Source of the DNA: an uncultured Bacteroidota bacterium
GTDB taxonomy: Bacteria > Bacteroidota > Bacteroidia > Bacteroidales > 4484-276
Direction of reading: 5' to 3'
DNA: 11,261 nt
Assembly (NCBI GenBank): GCA_903930725.1
Contig: CAIYZW010000322.1
Location: 1 to 11,261 of the forward strand
The translations under genes were made by a program, and so were the position numbers. Every line of letters starts with the position of its first letter. Positions within the stretch are counted from its first letter, which is position 1. Below, in pieces: positions 6,096 to 11,261 of this stretch. The notes below the pieces were generated by a model. That model was not told the origin of the DNA and did not search any database. It was given only the letters and a program-made list of their open reading frames with translations.

Positions 6096-8312
6096 CTAAA
6101 CAGGGTTCATCCTGCTGATTTTTTTTATTTCCCTAATTTTCTTTAAATCATTTATTAAGTCGTTCAGGTTCTTAGTGTCATGCACATAAAGCATGATTTT
6201 ACCAATTGATACTTCGTTTGAACTATCGAGGTGGAAGGAGCGGATTTTTAATTTGTACTTATTCGAGATGATGTCGGTAAGCTGAAAAATGAACCCCACC
6301 TTATCAATTCCTGTAAATTGGATGCCAGCCAAAAACAGGATCTGGTCTTTTTTATTCCATTTAGCCTTAACAATTCTTTTACCAAAACTCGACATCAAAT
6401 CAATGGCGATTTTGCAATTTGACCGGTGAATCATGATTGGTTTTTGAGGCATGATCAGGCCAATAACATCATCGCCGGAAATGGGGTTACAGCACACTGC
6501 AATTTGATATTCGATATCAACTTTTTCGCCCAGGAGCATCTCTTCCGGCTTGTTTTTAATGCGTTCGGTAATTGATTCGGTAATGGTTTTTGAAGGTGTG
6601 GATTTTGGCTTTGAAAATGGGATTAACACATTAAACCAAGGGCTTTTCTCGATTTTATGGCAACATTCTTTTAATTCTTTCAGGCCTATGTTCCCGATTG
6701 CAATTTCGTGATAAAGGTCGATTGTGCTTGAAATATGATTGAATTCCTGAAATTGCTTTACATGGTGCTTATTATACTCAATGCCAATTTCGCTAAAAAA
6801 TCCCTGAAGTTTTTCCCGGCCTTCTTTGTAATGGAGTTTTTTTTCGGCTTTAAGCGCTTCCAAAATATAGTTTTGAGCCCTTGCTGAGATTGCATATTCG
6901 AGCCAGGCTTTTTGTGGCTTTTGAATTTTTGAAGTAATGATTTCAACCTGATCACCACTTTTAAGGATATGGTTTAGGGGCACGAGTGTTAAATTTACTT
7001 TTGCCCCTATACTGTGACTTCCGATTTCGGTATGAATGTTATAGGCAAAATCCAATGCTGTAGCGCCAACCGGAAGTTTTCTCATTTCTCCTTTTGGAGT
7101 AAATGTGTAGATTTCTTCGGAATAAAGATCGAGTTTAAAATTATCCAGAAAGCTCAGGGCATCATTGTCGGGATTTTGAAATTGTTCCCGGATGCGTGTA
7201 AGCCAGGCTTCGATAGCCCTACCTTCGTCCTGAGAATTTTTGTACTGGTGATGTGACGCAAAACCCGATTCGGCTATTTCGTGCATCCGTTTGGTCCTGA
7301 TTTGAATTTCGACCCATTTTCCTTCGGAACTCATTACAGTAAGGTGCAACGATTCGTAGCCGGTAGCCTTTGGTATCGAAATCCAGTCGCGGACACGATC
7401 GTGCTTTGGTTTGTAAATATCGGTGATAAGCGAATAAACCTTCCAGCAATCAATTTTTTCGTTTTCAACTACCGAATCAATAATAATTCTGACGGCAAAA
7501 ATGTCGTAAACATCTTCGAATGGGATGTTTTTCTTTTGCATCTTTTGCCATATCGAAAACACCGACTTTGTGCGGACATGAATCAGATAAGAAATTTCGT
7601 ATTTTGAAAGCACCTCTTTGATGGGATGAATAAAGCGGTTGATGAAGCTGTCCCTGTCAGTAGAGGTGTTTTCGAGTTGTTCCTTTATGTGTTGATAAAT
7701 TTCGGGCTCTGTAAATTTAAGCGACAGGTCTTCCAGCTCGGTCTTTATATTGTAAAGCCCCATTCGATAGGCCAACGGGGCATACATGATAAGTGTTTCG
7801 GAGGCAATTTTTAACTGGCCTTCGCGCGGCATGTGTTCCAGTGTGCGCATGTTATGAAGCCTGTCGGCGAGTTTAATCAGGATCACCCTCATATCTTCGG
7901 CCAGGGCCAGAATCATCCTTTTAAAGTATTCGGCCTGGATAGATCTGGTTCCATCATCAAAGATTCCTTTAATTTTGGTAAGACCTCCAATAATCATCGC
8001 AACACGCGGATTAAAAAGGCGTTCGATATCTTCGAGCGTGTAATCGGTGTCTTCGACAACATCGTGCATGAGTGCGCAAACGATCGAAGTTGAATCTAAC
8101 CGCATATCGTTGGCACAAATTGTGGCTACTTCGAGGGGATGATAAACAAATGGTTCGCCCGATTTCCGACGCATGTCGATATGAGCTTCGACGGCAAGAT
8201 TGAAAGCGTGCCTGACCATGATTAGTTCGTCCTTATTAGACCTGTTTTTCCAAACTTTTAACAGGTTCCTGTAGCGCCGTGTTATTTCTATTCGTTCTTC
8301 CTGGGTGTACAT
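6096..8312 (-). CDS. Bifunctional (p)ppGpp synthetase/hydrolase, RelA/SpoT (Rel) family
   Basis: Long RSH proteins transfer pyrophosphate from ATP to GTP or GDP to make the stringent-response alarmone, and hydrolyse it again. The 738 residues are the usual length. In order: HD hydrolase domain (about 30-190) with H58, H83-D84 and E87-D88 (ALMHDVVEDT) and KLADRLHNMRTL, all intact; synthetase domain (about 240-370) with YDIFAVRIII, GYESLHLTV and EIQIRTKRMHEIAE; TGS domain (about 400-465, IYTFTPKGEMRKLPVGATALDFAY); a conserved-cysteine region (CCNPISGDD, about 605-613); and a C-terminal ACT domain (about 648-738). The catalytic-loop motif is R306-V-R-D309, matching the basic RxKD of bifunctional enzymes, not the acidic ExDD of synthetase-only RelA. 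Both activities are therefore expected. It is divergent from the surface protein gene and precedes the Fur-family gene. Confidence 0.96.
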   Translation of the reverse strand: MYTQEERIEITRRYRNLLKVWKNRSNKDELIMVRHAFNLAVEAHIDMRRKSGEPFVYHPLEVATICANDMRLDSTSIVCALMHDVVEDTDYTLEDIERLFNPRVAMIIGGLTKIKGIFDDGTRSIQAEYFKRMILALAEDMRVILIKLADRLHNMRTLEHMPREGQLKIASETLIMYAPLAYRMGLYNIKTELEDLSLKFTEPEIYQHIKEQLENTSTDRDSFINRFIHPIKEVLSKYEISYLIHVRTKSVFSIWQKMQKKNIPFEDVYDIFAVRIIIDSVVENEKIDCWKVYSLITDIYKPKHDRVRDWISIPKATGYESLHLTVMSSEGKWVEIQIRTKRMHEIAESGFASHHQYKNSQDEGRAIEAWLTRIREQFQNPDNDALSFLDNFKLDLYSEEIYTFTPKGEMRKLPVGATALDFAYNIHTEIGSHSIGAKVNLTLVPLNHILKSGDQVEIITSKIQKPQKAWLEYAISARAQNYILEALKAEKKLHYKEGREKLQGFFSEIGIEYNKHHVKQFQEFNHISSTIDLYHEIAIGNIGLKELKECCHKIEKSPWFNVLIPFSKPKSTPSKTITESITERIKNKPEEMLLGEKVDIEYQIAVCCNPISGDDVIGLIMPQKPIMIHRSNCKIAIDLMSSFGKRIVKAKWNKKDQILFLAGIQFTGIDKVGFIFQLTDIISNKYKLKIRSFHLDSSNEVSIGKIMLYVHDTKNLNDLINDLKKIREIKKISRMNPV

Positions 8313-8340
8313 GAGGTATCAGCTTTGCTGCTAAAGGAAG

Positions 8341-8348
8341 CAAAAGTA
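8341..8348 (-). promoter_or_regulatory. -7 element of the rel promoter
   Basis: TACTTTTG on the minus strand (8348-8341) fits TAnnTTTG and lies about 28 bases before the rel ATG at 8312. No TTTG is found 19-21 bases further upstream, so the call is tentative. Confidence 0.4.
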
Positions 8349-8436
8349 GTGATAAATCATATTGCTTTTTTAGCTTGAGTGTATCAATTTCAACCGACAT
8401 GGCGTTAAGGGTACTAAAATGAGCAATCATGGTTAA

Positions 8437-8464
8437 TTTGATACTCGTTTTTAAATTACTTTTG
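8437..8464 (+). promoter_or_regulatory. Promoter of the surface protein gene
   Basis: TACTTTTG (8457-8464) fits TAnnTTTG and ends 22 bases before the ATG at 8487. A TTTG at 8437-8440 is 16 bases upstream, a little closer than the usual 19. The element would overlap closely with any upstream start, which supports the ATG at 8487. Confidence 0.45.
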
Positions 8465-8486
8465 GGCTTGAAAAGTGTTTTACCGA

Positions 8487-11081
8487 ATGAGAAAATTTTT
8501 ACTCTTCATTACTGTTTTTCTTGGTTTTTTTATTCATGCTTCCGCTACCCATCAGCGGGCAGGAGAAATTACGTACAAAGCAATTTCGGAGCTTAAATAC
8601 GAATTTACCATCGTTACTTACACCTACACCCCAAGCCCTGCCGACAGACCCGAGCTAACCATAAGCTGGGGCGATGGTACATCAAATAACATCCCACGAA
8701 CACAAAAAATCAATCTTCCTAATAATATCAGCCGAAATACTTACAAAGGGGCTATTCATACTTACCCCGGACAAGGTGTTTACAATGTTACGGTGGAAGA
8801 CCCCAACAGGAATTATGGGGTGCTAAATATTCCAAACTCCGTAAATGTGCCGTTTTTTATCCAGACTCAAGTGGTAATTAATCCATTTTTGGGGCCTAAC
8901 AATTCGGTCGAGCTTTTGTCGGCACCCGTTGATATTGGCTGCGTCAACAGCATTTTTATGCACAATCCGGGAGCATTCGACATTGATGGTGACAGCATTT
9001 CGTACAAACTTGTCGCTTGTCGCGGATCGTTCGGGCTGCCTATTCCGGGTTATATTTTGCCCAATCTGGTTGATCCTACCGTTGAATCGTCATTTACTAT
9101 TGATTCGATTTCTGGAACAATTATCTGGGATAAACCCATTTTACAAGGCGAATACAATATTTCGTTTTTAATTGAAGAATGGCGGTTCGGGGCAAAAATT
9201 GGTTATGTAACCCGCGACATGCAAATCACAATTATTGCCTGCAGCAATAATCCTCCCATCATCGGACAATTAGCTGATACCTGCATCTTAGCTGGAACCA
9301 CGCTTGTTTTCGGGGTTTCGGCAACCGATCCCGACAATAACCAACTTAGTTTATCAGGCGTTGGTGGTCCTTTAATCATTTCCGACAGCCCCGCTAATTT
9401 TCCTGTAACATCGGGGCAGGGTAGTGTAAGCTCCGTTTTTACATGGGCCACGGTGTGTTCTCATGTTCAGGTTCAGCCGTACCAAATGGTGTTTTACGCC
9501 AGAGACACACTAAATTTCCCACAACTGACCGATATAAAAACTGTAAATATAAAAGTAATAAGCCCTGCCCCAGAAAACTTAAGTGCTTCACCTGTAGGAA
9601 ATAATATTCATTTGAGCTGGAGTAAGGCACAATGTCAGAAATGCATTGGTTACGATGTTTTCAGGCGAAATGGTTTTTATGGATTTGTTCCCGGGCATTG
9701 CGAAACCGGTGTTCCGGAATATACCGGATACGAAAAAATTGCATCTGTCGAAGGAATAAACGACACCACTTTTATTGATGGTTCCGGCAGCGTTAATTTA
9801 ATCCAGGGAGTTGATTACTGTTATATGGTGGTAGCCACCTTTGCTGATGGAGGCAGAAGTTATGCCTCGGAGGAGGTTTGTACTGCCTTAAAAAAAGATG
9901 TTCCGGTTATTACAAATGTTTCGGTCGAAAAAACCGGAATTAATGATGGTGAAATTTTAGTTGCCTGGTCAAAACCAACTGAGATGGACACACTTCTTTA
10001 TCCAGCTCCTTACAAATATCTGATTTGGCGTGCAAGCAGCGATGATCCATCAAATTTCATCAAAATTGACTCTGTTAACAATATCAACGACACACTTTAT
10101 CTGAGCACAGGGCTTAACACGAGTTCATTTTCTTATTCATATAAAATCGAACTTTTCAGCCTGCCAAATGGTGATCGTTTTTATGTTGGATCAACGCAAA
10201 TTGCCAAATCAATGTTTCTAAATTGCCAACCTTCCGATCAGTCAGTCATCCTGACATGGAATGTTGAAGTTCCATGGAAAAACAGTTTTTATAGTATTTA
10301 CCGCCTCAACCCCGAAACTGAATTTTTTGATTCGATTGGTCTTTGTTTAACACCTTTTTATAAAGATAGCAGCCTCGTGAATGGCAACAGCTACACTTAT
10401 TTTATCAAAAGTACTGGAAAATACACGGCTTCCGGCTTAGTTGATCCCATCATCAACCTTTCGCAGATAAACAGCGGAATCCCCTTCGACAATGTACCAC
10501 CCTGCCCACCTGTTTTGACTGTAAATACGAATTGTGCGCTTTCGGAAAACATTTTAAACTGGAGTAATCCGGAAAATTGTCCGATTGATATCAGTAAATA
10601 TCTGGTTTTTTTTAAAGGTCCGGAATTCATAAACCTTGTCCTCATTGATTCGGTAACTGATCCAAATCAAACGCAATATGCACATTCAAACCTGTCTTCG
10701 ATTGCAGGATGTTATGTTTTAATTGCGATTGATTCCATCGGAAACAGAAGCGATTCGAGCAATAAGATTTGTGTTAATATTGACAGTTGTTCGGTTTACC
10801 GGCTTCCAAACGTTTTTACACCAAACGAAGATTATATTAACGATCGTTTTGTGCCTTTCCCTTACACTTCGGTTGATCGGATCGAACTTAAAATTTTTAA
10901 TCGTTGGGGCAGGATTGTTTTTGAAACCAATGATCCCGACATTAACTGGGACGGCAAAAACATGAATAACAATTTGCCGTGCAGCCCCGGTGCATACTTT
11001 TATGTGTGCGAGGTTTACGAAATCAGGCTTAACGGCTTATCCAAAAGGAAAATTACAGGTTCGGTCACTATTATCAGGTAA
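8487..11081 (+). CDS. Secreted multi-domain surface protein with type IX secretion (CHU_C, type B) sorting domain
   Basis: The 864-residue product begins with a clear signal peptide (MRKFLLFITVFLGFFIHASA, likely cut after ASA). The mature N-terminus THQRAGEITYK opens a domain seen in many Bacteroidota surface proteins and holds a PKD-like stretch (about 55-105: ISWGDGT ... HTYPGQGVYNVTV). A cadherin- or Ig-like domain follows from about 255 (SATDPDNNQ), then a run of fibronectin type III-like domains (about 358-465, 471-575, 578-665 and 670-765; LSWSKAQC, VAWSKPTE, LTWNVEVP, LNWSNPEN). The last 95 or so residues (RLPNVFTPNEDYINDRF ... IFNRWGRIVFETND ... WDGK) are the gliding-motility-associated C-terminal domain used as a type B signal by the type IX system. 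Adhesion or a scaffold role is plausible; no enzyme domain is visible. The open frame reaches a GTG at 8475, but the ATG at 8487 starts the signal peptide properly. Middle domain borders are estimates. Confidence 0.88.
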   Translation: MRKFLLFITVFLGFFIHASATHQRAGEITYKAISELKYEFTIVTYTYTPSPADRPELTISWGDGTSNNIPRTQKINLPNNISRNTYKGAIHTYPGQGVYNVTVEDPNRNYGVLNIPNSVNVPFFIQTQVVINPFLGPNNSVELLSAPVDIGCVNSIFMHNPGAFDIDGDSISYKLVACRGSFGLPIPGYILPNLVDPTVESSFTIDSISGTIIWDKPILQGEYNISFLIEEWRFGAKIGYVTRDMQITIIACSNNPPIIGQLADTCILAGTTLVFGVSATDPDNNQLSLSGVGGPLIISDSPANFPVTSGQGSVSSVFTWATVCSHVQVQPYQMVFYARDTLNFPQLTDIKTVNIKVISPAPENLSASPVGNNIHLSWSKAQCQKCIGYDVFRRNGFYGFVPGHCETGVPEYTGYEKIASVEGINDTTFIDGSGSVNLIQGVDYCYMVVATFADGGRSYASEEVCTALKKDVPVITNVSVEKTGINDGEILVAWSKPTEMDTLLYPAPYKYLIWRASSDDPSNFIKIDSVNNINDTLYLSTGLNTSSFSYSYKIELFSLPNGDRFYVGSTQIAKSMFLNCQPSDQSVILTWNVEVPWKNSFYSIYRLNPETEFFDSIGLCLTPFYKDSSLVNGNSYTYFIKSTGKYTASGLVDPIINLSQINSGIPFDNVPPCPPVLTVNTNCALSENILNWSNPENCPIDISKYLVFFKGPEFINLVLIDSVTDPNQTQYAHSNLSSIAGCYVLIAIDSIGNRSDSSNKICVNIDSCSVYRLPNVFTPNEDYINDRFVPFPYTSVDRIELKIFNRWGRIVFETNDPDINWDGKNMNNNLPCSPGAYFYVCEVYEIRLNGLSKRKITGSVTIIR

Positions 11082-11261
11082 GGCTACCATTTTAATTTTT
11101 GAGGAAATAAAAATTTTCTTACCCAACCTTTTTCGGTGATAAATTGATTCACCAACCAAAAAAACAAAGACGATAAAAAATCAGTCAAAAAAATCTTGTT
11201 TTCAAAAATAGAAGGTCACCATTTCGGCTTCGCAAATTAATGCCTGATAAGGTTTTATGCT

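Noticed and set aside
8236..8430. Small minus-strand open frame over the rel start
   Set aside because: It mostly overlaps rel in another frame and its upstream part overlaps promoter-like sequence; no support as a gene.
8475..8486. GTG start for the surface protein
   Set aside because: The ATG at 8487 gives a standard signal peptide, and the GTG is only ten bases past the promoter element.
11202..11261. Possible C-terminus of a minus-strand gene entering from the right edge (19 codons ending TFYF, stop at 11202-11204)
   Set aside because: Far too short to recognise; another frame is open for a similar length. Nothing else can be supported in 11082-11261 apart from a 5-base-pair GGTGA/TCACC hairpin at 11135-11153 with no T run.
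1..11261. CRISPR array, phage defence genes, insertion sequences, rRNA genes or riboswitches
   Set aside because: No regularly spaced repeats with spacers, no recognisable transposase or defence gene, and no rRNA or known riboswitch pattern was seen on either strand.

Overview
The window reads as chromosomal DNA of a Bacteroidota (Bacteroidetes) bacterium. Three things point there: several gene starts are preceded by the phylum's promoter form (TTTG, about 19 bases, TAnnTTTG) with no Shine-Dalgarno sequence; a large surface protein ends in a CHU_C / type IX secretion type B sorting domain; and the gene orders yicC-gmk-nadD and rel-fur-purA are, from general knowledge, typical of the phylum. 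Genus cannot be told from this sequence.

Layout. 1-419 (minus): the N-terminal 139 codons of a tyrosine-recombinase-type integrase, running off the left edge; its codon use differs from the other genes and it probably marks the end of a mobile element. 420-791: 372 bases without a gene, holding the integrase promoter, a nested palindrome, a possible short structured transcript and a strong bidirectional terminator. 792-1541 (minus): a LytTR response regulator with no sensor kinase in view. 1786-3832 (plus): a tight yicC-gmk-nadD operon (RNase YicC, guanylate kinase, NaMN adenylyltransferase). 3833-3980: a convergent gap with a 7-base periodic ATT repeat and an 11-base direct repeat. 3981-8312 (minus): rel, a Fur-family regulator and purA, all in one direction, with separate promoter-like sequences before fur and purA. 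8487-11081 (plus): an 864-residue secreted multi-domain surface protein, divergent from rel. 11082-11261: no gene that can be supported.

Functionally, the middle of the window concerns purine nucleotide economy. Rel makes and destroys (p)ppGpp from GTP/GDP. PurA commits IMP to AMP, Gmk converts GMP to GDP, and NadD uses ATP to make the NAD precursor. PurA and Gmk are known (p)ppGpp targets in some other bacteria; whether that holds here is inference.

I did not find a clearly new system. The best leads are the Fur-family protein with altered zinc cysteines and a nearby palindrome, the mobile-element edge with its compact regulatory region, and the heptameric intergenic repeat.
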